Shown here: one piece after another, positions 1 through 7,759 of the stretch
How positions within the stretch are numbered: the first letter of the stretch is position 1
How the letters are laid out: every line of letters begins with the position of its first letter
Assembly (NCBI RefSeq): GCF_002929825.1
Contig: NZ_PJJN01000028.1
Span: 107,987-171,986 of the forward strand
Origin: Cryobacterium sp. Y29
GTDB lineage: Bacteria; Actinomycetota; Actinomycetes; Actinomycetales; Microbacteriaceae
Direction of reading: 5' to 3'
Length of the DNA stretch: 64,000 nucleotides
Program-made: the position numbers and the translations under genes
Notes under the pieces: generated by a model
Seen by the model: only the letters and a program-made list of their open reading frames with translations
Told to the model about the DNA's origin: nothing
The model's database searches: none

Positions 1-2
1 CC

Positions 3-1268
3 GCTCGCAACCTCAAATGGTCGATCTTGGCCGAGTTCCTGGGCTTCGTGATCTGGCAGCTGTGGAGCATCGTCGTCGTGTCGTTGCCGGCGGCCGGCTT
101 CACCTTCTCGACCACCGAGGTGTTCTGGCTCATCTCGATGCCGAGCCTCGTCGGTGCCACCCTGCGTTTTCCCTACACGTTCATGGTGCCCAAATTCGGT
201 GGCCGCAACTGGACCATCATTTCGGCCGGCCTGCTGCTGATCCCCTCTATCGCCCTGGGCTTCTGTGTCGGCAACCCGGACACCCCGTTCGGTGTCATGC
301 TGTTCGTCGCGGCTCTCGCCGGTCTCGGTGGCGGAAACTTCGCCAGCTCGATGTCGAACATCACCTACTTCTACCCGCAGAGCCAGAAGGGCTACGCGCT
401 CGGTTTGAATGCTGCGGGCGGCAACCTCGGCGCCGCGATGGCCCAGCTCATCGTGCCGATCGTGATCACCCTCGGCGCCGTCGGCACGCTCAATATCAGC
501 CTCGCTGGCTGGTTCTGGATTCCATTCATCCTCCTCGCCATGTGGGGCGCCTGGAAGTACATGGACAACCTCACTAACGCCAAAGCCGACTTCGCCGGTT
601 CCATCGCCGCGGTGAAAGAACCACATTTCTGGATTCTCGCCGTGCTCTACATCGGTACCTTCGGCTCCTTCATCGGCTTCGCGAGCGTGTTCCCCAAGCT
701 CATCGCCGACCAGTTCCCGGCCTACTCCACCCTCCAGGTCGCGTCAGCGTCACTCTCCCTCGCGTTCATTGGTGCCCTCGTCGGGTCGCTGGCCCGGCCG
801 GCCGGCGGACGCCTGGCCGATCGCTTCGGCGGGGCATTGGTCACCGTTGCAGCTTTCGGCGTGATGGGCGTCGGCGCCCTCGTGGTCGCGGTGGTGCTGC
901 CGCTCGGCAACTTCTGGGCTTTCCTTGGCAGCTTCCTGCTCATCTTCGTCGCCACCGGGATCGGCAACGGCTCGACGTACCGCATGATCCCGAGCGTGTT
1001 CTCGGCGCGCAGCGGGGTGAAAGACGCCCACGAGAACTCGGGTGACGTCACTACCCAGCGCATGAGCGCTGCGGCCCTCGGCCTCATTTCCGCCGTCGGC
1101 GCCTACGGTGGGTTCATCATTCCGCAGGTGCTCGGCTTCTCCAAGACCTCCACCGGCGACTACTCAAGTGCGATCTACGCCTTCGCCATCGCCTACGTCG
1201 TCATGATGTGCGTCACCGCTTTCGTCTACCTGCGCCGCGGTTCGTCCGTCGCCGGCCAGAAGATCTAG
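3..1268 (+). CDS. narK: Nitrate/nitrite MFS transporter, NarK family (5' truncated by window edge)
   Basis: Imports nitrate (and/or exchanges nitrite) across the cytoplasmic membrane. The reading frame is open from base 3, so the N-terminus lies outside the window; about 421 residues are visible. Many hydrophobic segments are seen, with NarK-type glycine-rich stretches (GLGGGNFASSM and, further on, GLNAAGGNLGAAMAQ) that form the nitrate-signature helices of this MFS subfamily. The stop is 7 bases before the nitrate reductase start, so the two are almost certainly co-transcribed as an assimilatory nitrate operon. A TTG at 27 could start a shorter product, but the conserved sequence continues upstream of it. 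Confidence 0.93.
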   Translation, partial: ARNLKWSILAEFLGFVIWQLWSIVVVSLPAAGFTFSTTEVFWLISMPSLVGATLRFPYTFMVPKFGGRNWTIISAGLLLIPSIALGFCVGNPDTPFGVMLFVAALAGLGGGNFASSMSNITYFYPQSQKGYALGLNAAGGNLGAAMAQLIVPIVITLGAVGTLNISLAGWFWIPFILLAMWGAWKYMDNLTNAKADFAGSIAAVKEPHFWILAVLYIGTFGSFIGFASVFPKLIADQFPAYSTLQVASASLSLAFIGALVGSLARPAGGRLADRFGGALVTVAAFGVMGVGALVVAVVLPLGNFWAFLGSFLLIFVATGIGNGSTYRMIPSVFSARSGVKDAHENSGDVTTQRMSAAALGLISAVGAYGGFIIPQVLGFSKTSTGDYSSAIYAFAIAYVVMMCVTAFVYLRRGSSVAGQKI

Positions 1269-1275
1269 GCGCTCG

Positions 1276-3441
1276 TTGTCCACCGCCACGCACTGCCCGT
1301 ACTGTGCCCTGCAGTGCGCCATGAAGCTCAGTCTCGGTGAAACGACGCCGGCCGAAGCGGATGCCGCCGCATCCGCGTCGCCGGCTGCCCCGGCCGCCTC
1401 CTTGACGGTGGCCGGCCGGGCGTTCCCGACCAACCGGGGCGGCCTGTGCAAGAAGGGCTGGACCGCCGCTGAACTGCTCGTCTCGCCAGACCGCATCCTC
1501 GAACCAATGGTGCGGCAGAATGATGGCACCTTCGCAGCGACCTCCTGGAGCCACGCGCTCGACCTCGTTGCCGCGAAGCTGCGCGTCACCCGGGCTGAGT
1601 ACGGGGCCGACGCGGTCGGCGTGTTCGGCGGCGGCGGCCTCACCAACGAGAAGGCCTACCAGCTCGGTAAATTCACCCGGGTGGCGCTTGGCTCCAGCCG
1701 CATCGATTACAACGGCCGGTTCTGCATGTCCAGTGCCGCCGCGGCCGGCAACCGGGCCTTCGGACTGGACCGAGGCCTGCCGTTTCGGGTTGACGAGCTC
1801 GATACGGCCGACACCATTCTGATTCTCGGCTCCAACGTGGCGCAGACCATGCCGCCGTTTATCGGTCACCTCGAGGGCGCTCGCGCCGCCGGGGGACTCG
1901 TGGTCATCGACCCGCGCCGCACGGCGACAGCGCGGCTCACCGACGATGGCGCGGGAATGCACGTACAGCCCACCCCGGGCAGCGACCTCGTGCTGCTACT
2001 CGGCCTGACCCACATCGTCATCGTCGAGAAACTTGTCGACCGGGGCTACCTCGCCAATCGCACCACCGGGTTTGACGCGGTGCGCCGCTGCGTGAGCCGT
2101 TGGTGGCCGACCAGAGTGCAGGAACAGACCGGCGTTCCGGTCTGGCAGCTGCGGCAGCTGGCCCGCCGTCTCGCGGCCGGTGCTGCACGGGGGGCCGCGA
2201 CCGGCAGCGGAACGTATATCCTCACCGGGCGCGGTGTTGAGCAGCACGCCGACGGCACCGACACGGCCACTGCCGCCATCAACCTCAGCCTCGTGCTCGG
2301 CCTCGTCGGAACCACGCACTCCGGCTACGGCACCCTCACCGGCCAGGGCAACGGTCAGGGTGGTCGTGAGCACGGGCAGAAGTGCGACCAGCTGCCCGGC
2401 TATCGCAAGATCAACGATCCCGTCGCTCGCACGCACGTCGCCGGGGTATGGGGAGTCGATCCCGACAGCCTGCCCGGCGTCGGCCTGCCCGCGGTCGAGC
2501 TTCTCGGCGCGCTGGGGGAGCCGGGCGGGATCCGCTGTCTTCTCGTGCACGGCTCCAACATCGTCGTCTCCGCGCCCAACGCCGACCAGGTGCGAGCCGC
2601 CCTGAAAACCCTCGACTTTCTGGTGGTGGCCGACTTCTTCTTCTCCGACACCGCGGTGCTCGCCGACGTCGTGCTGCCGGTCACGCAGTGGGCCGAGGAA
2701 GAGGGCACGATGACCTCCCTCGAGGGCCGCGTCATCCGTCGCCGGCTCGCCGTCAACGCGCCGGAGGGCGTACGCAGCGAACTGTGGATCTGGCAGGAGC
2801 TCGCGCGGCGCCTCGACTCGGCCGGAACCTTCAGCTCCCAGGCGAGCGAGGTGTTCGACGAACTCTGCCGGGCATCGAAGGGCGGACTCGCCGACTATTC
2901 CGGCCTCAGCTATGCCCTGCTCGATACCGAGGAACCGGTGTTCTGGCCCTACCCGGTCGGGTCGACTGGCACGCCGCGACTGTTTCTGGACCGCTTCGCG
3001 CACCCCGACGGCCTGGCTCGCCTCGTAGTCGTCGAGGCGCGGCGCCTCGGCGCACCGGCCCAGGTCGGTGGCACTCTGACCCTCATCACCGGCCGGCTGC
3101 TCGAGCATTACCAGAGCGGCACCCAGACCCGGCGGGTGCGAGAGCTTTCCGACGCCCAGCCGGAGGCCAGACTGCAGCTCCACCCGGCCACCGCCGAGCA
3201 GTTCGGAATCAGTGACGAGGCCTGGGTCGAGGTCAGCACCGACCGCGGTACGGTGCGTTGCCGCGCACAGGTGAGCACCGACATACGCTTTGATACGGTC
3301 TTTCTGCCGTTTCACTTTAGTGACGACCAGCGCGCCAACCTGCTGACCGACGACGAAACCGATCCGGTGAGTGGCATGCCGGAGTTCAAGAAGACAACCG
3401 TTCGGGTGCGTGCACTCGTGAAAGCAGGCGCCCATGTCTGA
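1276..3441 (+). CDS. nasA: Assimilatory nitrate reductase catalytic subunit (molybdopterin oxidoreductase)
   Basis: Reduces nitrate to nitrite in the cytoplasm using a Mo-bis-MGD cofactor. The N-terminus carries a [4Fe-4S] ligand set, C7-x2-C10-x3-C14 with C58 in GGLCKKG. It is followed by the molybdopterin domain (GGGGLTNEKAYQLGKF and later GQGNGQGGREHGQKCDQLPG) and a C-terminal molydopterin-dinucleotide-binding domain (LITGRLLEHYQSGTQTRR). At 721 residues it fits single-subunit NarB/NasA enzymes. There is no Tat signal, as expected for the assimilatory form. The start is TTG at 1276, chosen because it keeps the first cysteines. The stop overlaps the next start by 8 bases. Confidence 0.93.
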   Translation: MSTATHCPYCALQCAMKLSLGETTPAEADAAASASPAAPAASLTVAGRAFPTNRGGLCKKGWTAAELLVSPDRILEPMVRQNDGTFAATSWSHALDLVAAKLRVTRAEYGADAVGVFGGGGLTNEKAYQLGKFTRVALGSSRIDYNGRFCMSSAAAAGNRAFGLDRGLPFRVDELDTADTILILGSNVAQTMPPFIGHLEGARAAGGLVVIDPRRTATARLTDDGAGMHVQPTPGSDLVLLLGLTHIVIVEKLVDRGYLANRTTGFDAVRRCVSRWWPTRVQEQTGVPVWQLRQLARRLAAGAARGAATGSGTYILTGRGVEQHADGTDTATAAINLSLVLGLVGTTHSGYGTLTGQGNGQGGREHGQKCDQLPGYRKINDPVARTHVAGVWGVDPDSLPGVGLPAVELLGALGEPGGIRCLLVHGSNIVVSAPNADQVRAALKTLDFLVVADFFFSDTAVLADVVLPVTQWAEEEGTMTSLEGRVIRRRLAVNAPEGVRSELWIWQELARRLDSAGTFSSQASEVFDELCRASKGGLADYSGLSYALLDTEEPVFWPYPVGSTGTPRLFLDRFAHPDGLARLVVVEARRLGAPAQVGGTLTLITGRLLEHYQSGTQTRRVRELSDAQPEARLQLHPATAEQFGISDEAWVEVSTDRGTVRCRAQVSTDIRFDTVFLPFHFSDDQRANLLTDDETDPVSGMPEFKKTTVRVRALVKAGAHV

Positions 3442-5074
3442 ACGAAGCACCTCACAAATGCAGAACCCTGAGCGCATCGTGCTCGTCGGTTACGGTCCGG
3501 TCGGGGCCCGATTCGTCGAAGAACTGTTGCCGCTCGTGCGCCGGGGCGTTGCCACGTTGACCGTGGTCGGGGCCGAAAACACGGACGCTTACAACCGCGT
3601 GCTGATCGCCGAACACGCAGTCGGCAACGCCGACCGTGACAGCCTCGAGATCACCGACACCTTCGCCGCCCGCGAGGCCGGTGTTCATCTGCACCTCGGC
3701 GTGAGCGTGACCGCGATTTTACGCAGCCGCTCTGCTGTATCGCTCAGCGACGGCACCCTGCTGACCTATGACCGGCTCGTGCTCGCCACCGGCGCCCGCG
3801 CCAACATTCCCACCCTGGCTGGGATCATCCGGGTGCGTCGTGACCGGCAGATGCCGGCAGCGGATGCCGCAGCCCTTGATACCGGCGGCGCCACACTTCC
3901 ACGCGGGGTCACCGTGCTGCGTGACCTCGATGATGCCCAGCGGGTACTCGCGGCCGTGACCGCGGGCAAGCGCATCGTCGTGCTCGGCGCCGGCGTGCTC
4001 GGCATGGAGATCGCGCTGGCTGCGGCTTCGGCCGGGGCGCAGTCCTGCGTCGTCTACCACGGGGAAATTCCCATGAACCGTAACCTCGACCGCGGCGGCG
4101 GCAATGTACTGGCGCAGAGCGCCCGACGGGCGGGCGTGACCATGGTCAATCATTCCCGCGCCGAGAGCCTGCTCTTTCACCGGGATGACGACGGCGTAGA
4201 CCGGTTCGACGCTCTTATCTGCGCCGACGGCAAGCAGATCCACGGCGACCTGCTGCTGCTTTCGTGCGGAGTCGGCGCTCGAACCGAGCTGGCACAGCTG
4301 GCCGGGCTGCCGGTTTCGACCGGGATCCTGGTTGATTCGAACTTGCAGAGCTGGGGCGATCCGCGCGTCTACGCGATCGGCGACTGCGCCCACGTGGCAC
4401 CTGTCCGCCGTGCCGGTGAGTCGACGGCGTTGCCGACCGGCGGCCCGAGCGGTCTGATCGAGCCGGGCTGGCGCCAGGCCGACTGGCTCGCCCGGCGGTT
4501 CAGTAACGAGGTGCTGGGCGCGGGGGAGGTCCATGCCCTGATCGGTGCGGCGGCGGGCGTGGTGATGCTGAAAGCCGAGGGCGTCGAGGTTGTGTCGGTC
4601 GGCAACACCGTCGCCGACCCGTGGGTTCACGGGGCCGATGGTCATGCCGCTGCGTGTGACGCAGCTCCGTTGAACGTGTCGCAGTGGGCTGATCCCGAAC
4701 ACGGCCGCTACGTGAAGATGGTCACCCGCGCGGGGATTCTGGAGGGCTTCGTCTGCGTCGGTATGCCGCGCACCGCCGCCGAACTGACGCTCCTGTTCGA
4801 GCGCGGCAGCGAACTACCGGCTGACCGGTCGGTGCTGCTGCGCTACGACGGGCCGGACTATGAGCCCTCGGTCGCCGGCGCCTTCGACATGGGCGCGACG
4901 GTGTGCTGGTGCAACGGCGTCACCGTGGGCGCCATTGCCGAATCGGCCGAGGTTGGCAACACGAGTGTCGCCTGTATCGGTGCAGCGACCCGAGCCGGCA
5001 CCGGATGCGGCGGGTGCAAAATGCGTATCGGCGAGGTTCTCGACCGCTTCGCAACGTTCGGGGCGATGTCCTGA
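3434..5074 (+). CDS. nasB: Nitrate/nitrite reductase electron-transfer subunit (FAD oxidoreductase + BFD-type [2Fe-2S])
   Basis: Pyridine-nucleotide-disulfide oxidoreductase fold that should pass electrons from NAD(P)H to the nitrate reductase encoded just upstream. Visible parts: an N-terminal FAD dinucleotide fold (VLVGYGPVGARF), a second Rossmann motif (IVVLGAGVLGMEIALA), the FAD-closing motif VYAIGDCAH, and a C-terminal BFD-like [2Fe-2S] domain with four cysteines (VCWCNGV ... GCGGCK). At 546 residues it resembles the NasB electron-transfer subunit or the N-terminal half of NirB; it lacks the siroheme sulfite/nitrite-reductase half, so it is not itself a nitrite reductase. The ATG overlaps the nasA stop, implying translational coupling; an ATG at 3458 is a possible alternative start. 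Confidence 0.88.
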   Translation: MSERSTSQMQNPERIVLVGYGPVGARFVEELLPLVRRGVATLTVVGAENTDAYNRVLIAEHAVGNADRDSLEITDTFAAREAGVHLHLGVSVTAILRSRSAVSLSDGTLLTYDRLVLATGARANIPTLAGIIRVRRDRQMPAADAAALDTGGATLPRGVTVLRDLDDAQRVLAAVTAGKRIVVLGAGVLGMEIALAAASAGAQSCVVYHGEIPMNRNLDRGGGNVLAQSARRAGVTMVNHSRAESLLFHRDDDGVDRFDALICADGKQIHGDLLLLSCGVGARTELAQLAGLPVSTGILVDSNLQSWGDPRVYAIGDCAHVAPVRRAGESTALPTGGPSGLIEPGWRQADWLARRFSNEVLGAGEVHALIGAAAGVVMLKAEGVEVVSVGNTVADPWVHGADGHAAACDAAPLNVSQWADPEHGRYVKMVTRAGILEGFVCVGMPRTAAELTLLFERGSELPADRSVLLRYDGPDYEPSVAGAFDMGATVCWCNGVTVGAIAESAEVGNTSVACIGAATRAGTGCGGCKMRIGEVLDRFATFGAMS

Positions 5075-5202
5075 CAGCGTGAATTCCGTTTGCGGGAGTG
5101 CGAAATACCTGACAAGGGAAAAATAAATGAGGTTTACCCGGTTTTATCTCCGCTGAGACCGTTACACTGCTGGTCGACCGACTCACTAGAGGGAGAATTC
5201 GC

Positions 5203-5484
5203 ATGCTCAGCAACCTGACCGGATGGCATTTTCTAATTATTCTCGTCGTGATCCTGCTGTTGTTCGGAGCACCGAAACTGCCGGGGCTCGCCCGCAGTCT
5301 CGGTCAGTCCATGAAGATTTTCAAGAGCGAGATCACCCCGGAACGCACCGATGACGGCACGCCGGATAGTGCGGCCGACAGTACTCGCACCGACAGTACT
5401 CGCACCGGCAGTACTCGCACCGACAGTACTCGCACCGACAGTACTCGCACCGACCCGAGCAGCACGCCGAACCCGAAAGCCTAG
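5203..5484 (+). CDS. tatA: Twin-arginine translocase subunit TatA/TatE
   Basis: Pore-forming subunit of the Tat pathway, which exports folded proteins. One N-terminal transmembrane helix (about residues 5-22) is followed by the TatA signature [21 protein letters not shown] and an amphipathic helix. The hydrophilic tail is unusual: residues about 58-84 are a run of (D/G)STRT units encoded by a 15-bp tandem repeat. The length (93 aa) is normal for TatA. A clear ribosome-binding site (GAGGGAG) precedes the ATG. It is followed 6 bases later by tatC, giving a two-gene Tat operon next to genes for probable Tat cargo. Confidence 0.94.
   Translation: MLSNLTGWHFLIILVVILLLFGAPKLPGLARSLGQSMKIFKSEITPERTDDGTPDSAADSTRTDSTRTGSTRTDSTRTDSTRTDPSSTPNPKA
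5377..5451 (+). repeat. In-frame 15-bp minisatellite in tatA (5 units)
   Basis: Five back-to-back copies of GACAGTACTCGCACC, the third differing by one base (GGC for GAC). Each unit adds exactly five residues (D/G-S-T-R-T), so gain or loss of units preserves the frame. It lies in the cytoplasmic tail after the amphipathic helix. Confidence 0.95.
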
Positions 5485-5490
5485 GCAATC

Positions 5491-6288
5491 GTGGTGGTGG
5501 AGGGCGTGCGCACCGCGCCCGCCCAGAAAAAGATGTCGCTTGGGCAGCATCTGCTCGAGCTACGCAAGCGACTCTTTCTCGCTGCTGCGGGCATCCTCAT
5601 CGGTGCCATCGCCGGCTGGTTTCTTTCCGGCTTCGTCTGGGATGGTCTGCGTGAGCCGATCTACGCCATTGTGCGCGCCCAGAACCGCAACGCCCAGATC
5701 AATTACCCGGATATCACGAGCGCCTTCGACCTCAAACTGCGCATCTCCTTCTACGTCGGACTGATCGTATCGAGCCCGATGTGGCTGTATCAGGTCTTTG
5801 CTTTTCTGACGCCCGGTCTCACGCGCAAAGAAAAGCAGTACACCTTTGGGTTCTTTTTTTCCGCTGTGCCGCTGTTTCTGCTGGGGTGCGCGTCGGGCTG
5901 GTACGTGTTGCCGCACGTGGTTGAACTGATGACGAGTTTCGCGCCGCAGCAGGACGCCGCACTGATCAATGCGGGAAACTACTTCGACTTCGTGCTCAAA
6001 CTGATGATCGCCATCGGGATCGCGTTCGTGCTGCCGGTATTTATTGTGCTGCTGAACTTTGCCGGGGTGATCAGCGCCAACTCCATTATCAAATCCTGGC
6101 GTCTGGCCATTCTGGTGATCGTCCTATTCACGGCCATTGCGACGCCGGCAGCCGACGTCGTGTCCATGTTCCTGCTCGCCGTGCCAATGATCGTGTTGTA
6201 CTTCACCGCGTACGGAATTGCACTACTTCACGACCGCCGGGTCGCTCGCCGAGTGCCGCGAGTCGGCGCAGACGGCCTGCTGCTCTAA
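5491..6288 (+). CDS. tatC: Twin-arginine translocase subunit TatC
   Basis: Multi-spanning Tat receptor that recognises the RR signal peptide. The N-terminal motif LGQHLLELRKRL is the conserved cytoplasmic TatC entry motif; six hydrophobic segments follow, including FYVGLIVSSPMWLYQVFAFL and the conserved FLTPGLTRKEK loop. Length 265 aa is normal. The start is uncertain: GTG at 5491 is used here, with further GTGs just downstream and an ATG at 5533 directly before SLGQHL. The pair tatA-tatC without tatB is the usual actinobacterial minimal arrangement when tatB lies elsewhere. Confidence 0.93.
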   Translation: MVVEGVRTAPAQKKMSLGQHLLELRKRLFLAAAGILIGAIAGWFLSGFVWDGLREPIYAIVRAQNRNAQINYPDITSAFDLKLRISFYVGLIVSSPMWLYQVFAFLTPGLTRKEKQYTFGFFFSAVPLFLLGCASGWYVLPHVVELMTSFAPQQDAALINAGNYFDFVLKLMIAIGIAFVLPVFIVLLNFAGVISANSIIKSWRLAILVIVLFTAIATPAADVVSMFLLAVPMIVLYFTAYGIALLHDRRVARRVPRVGADGLLL

Positions 6289-6377
6289 TCTGCGATCGCT
6301 CCGACTCGATGATTTCACCGAGACTGCACGCACGATGGCGCGCCTAAAAAGCGCAAACACCTACCCATGCACAAAAG

Positions 6378-6392
6378 TGAGAATGATTCTTA
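6378..6392 (+). promoter_or_regulatory. Candidate Fur-family (Fur/Zur) operator
   Basis: TGAGAATGATTCTTA is a 7-1-7 inverted repeat with 6 of 7 positions paired, close to the general Fur-family pattern TGAnAATnATTnTCA. It lies about 110 bases upstream of the ferritin-like gene in an otherwise gene-free stretch. The match is by eye; whether iron, zinc or neither is sensed is unknown. Confidence 0.45.
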
Positions 6393-6503
6393 TCGTTTGC
6401 TTACAACTTTTGTCCAGCCTGACACGGGAGTGATTTCCGCGGGTACATTACCGGTGTTACTGAGCCATACCCGGAACGTTCACTTACCGTCAGGAGATCT
6501 GGA

Positions 6504-7457
6504 ATGTTTGATCAGGGTTTTATCACTAATGCCATCAATCGCAGCGCGGAGAATTCGTCGGATCGCCGAAACTTTCTACGTGCGGCGGGTGTGGCGGGCT
6601 TCGGTGTCGGAGCAGCGGTGCTCGCTACCGGCAGTCCGGCGCTGGCTGCCGAGTCCACCGGCCCGGCGGAGGCGCCGAGCGATGCAGCCATTTTGAACTT
6701 CGCCCTCAACCTCGAGTACCTCGAGGCCGAGTTCTACCTGCGGGCAACAACCGGCCGCGGGCTTCCCGACAGTATGACGACGGGAACCGGCACGCGCGGC
6801 GGTGTGACCGGCGGTCGCATGGTGCACTTCAAGACCTCAATCATCAAGAAGTACGCCGATGAGATCGCCGCTGACGAGAAGGCCCACGTGGCCTTCCTAC
6901 GGTCCGCCCTGGGCAGTGCAAAGGTGTCTCGCCCCAAGATCAACCTCGACGCGAGCTTCACGGCTGCCGCCCAAGCGGCCGGTCTGGTCAAGCCCGGTCA
7001 GAAGTTCGACGTGTACGCCAATGAGGCGAACTTCCTCTTCGGGGCGTTCATCTTCGAGGATGTCGGAGTCACCGCGTACAAGGGCGCCGCGCCGCTGATC
7101 ACGAACAAGACATTCCTCGAAGCTGCCGCCGGGCTGCTCGCGGTCGAGGCCTATCACGCGGGCGTCATCCGCAGCACGCTGTACGCACTCGGCATCGCGC
7201 TTCCCTCGGTGTACACGACCGCGCAGTCGATCTCCGATCTGCGCGACGCCGTCGACGGCCCGACCGATCTTGACCAGGGTATTGGTAACGCGGCGAAGGC
7301 GAACCTGGTGCCGACCGACGCCAACGGCCTGGTCTACAGCCGCAGCGCCGCGCAGGTGCTCAACATCACCTACCTCAATGCGGCGCCCGTGAAGTCGGGC
7401 GGGTTCTTCCCGGCCGGTGTGAACGGCGTCATCAACACCAGCGGGGCCAACGGCTAA
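6504..7457 (+). CDS. Tat-exported ferritin-like domain protein
   Basis: A secreted four-helix ferritin-like protein. The N-terminus is a Tat signal: SSDRRNFLRAAG (twin arginine followed by F-L) and then a hydrophobic stretch ending in SPALAA. The mature part begins with the ferritin-like helix ILNFALNLEYLEAEFYLRAT and contains further helix signatures with Glu/His metal-ligand candidates (EIAADEKAHVAFLR; ANFLFGAFIFEDVGVTAYKGAA; LLAVEAYHAGVIRS). This matches the Ferritin_2 / desiccation-related group. Its exact reaction is unknown; peroxide or iron handling outside the membrane is an inference. It sits directly after tatA-tatC and behind a Fur-like box. Confidence 0.85.
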   Translation: MFDQGFITNAINRSAENSSDRRNFLRAAGVAGFGVGAAVLATGSPALAAESTGPAEAPSDAAILNFALNLEYLEAEFYLRATTGRGLPDSMTTGTGTRGGVTGGRMVHFKTSIIKKYADEIAADEKAHVAFLRSALGSAKVSRPKINLDASFTAAAQAAGLVKPGQKFDVYANEANFLFGAFIFEDVGVTAYKGAAPLITNKTFLEAAAGLLAVEAYHAGVIRSTLYALGIALPSVYTTAQSISDLRDAVDGPTDLDQGIGNAAKANLVPTDANGLVYSRSAAQVLNITYLNAAPVKSGGFFPAGVNGVINTSGANG

Positions 7458-7477
7458 GGAACACCGAGAATCCCGGG

Positions 7478-7537
7478 TGCGGGAGTATCGTCGCTGACCG
7501 GGAAGTACGACTCTCGCTCAGCGGCGGTACTCCCGCA
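7478..7537. terminator. Long stem-loop between convergent genes
   Basis: Two 20-base arms (7478-7497 and 7518-7537) pair at all but two positions, and those are G-T wobbles; the loop is 20 bases. It sits just after the ferritin-like gene and faces the convergent molybdopterin oxidoreductase, so it can end transcription from either side. Confidence 0.6.
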
Positions 7538-7546
7538 CACGTCTGA

Positions 7547-7579
7547 CGGGGAGGTTCTGGACACGCCCGGACCTCCCCG
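7547..7579. terminator. Second GC-rich stem-loop between convergent genes
   Basis: CGGGGAGGT (7547-7555) pairs perfectly with ACCTCCCCG (7571-7579). It follows the first hairpin by ten bases. From here to 7759 I see no gene or other structure. Confidence 0.55.
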
Positions 7580-7759
7580 CCGTGGCGTAAACCCCGCGCA
7601 TCGAGGTCTCGGCTGGCTTTGCACGGGAGTGGGCACGGCCTCTGCCCGGTGGCATTGGCGGGGCTGCGTCTGCGACCGGCCTCCGCTCAACGATGTTCTA
7701 CCGACGCGATCATCACTGGTGTGGCGGTCGGGCACATGTTCTAGCCTGCGCCCAGCAGG

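Noticed and set aside
1996..3477. Long open frame (493 codons) on the minus strand opposite nasA
   Set aside because: It is antisense to a clearly recognised enzyme, has no domain of its own, and long antisense frames are expected in high-GC codon-biased DNA. The same applies to those opposite rsmI, mfd and ispE.
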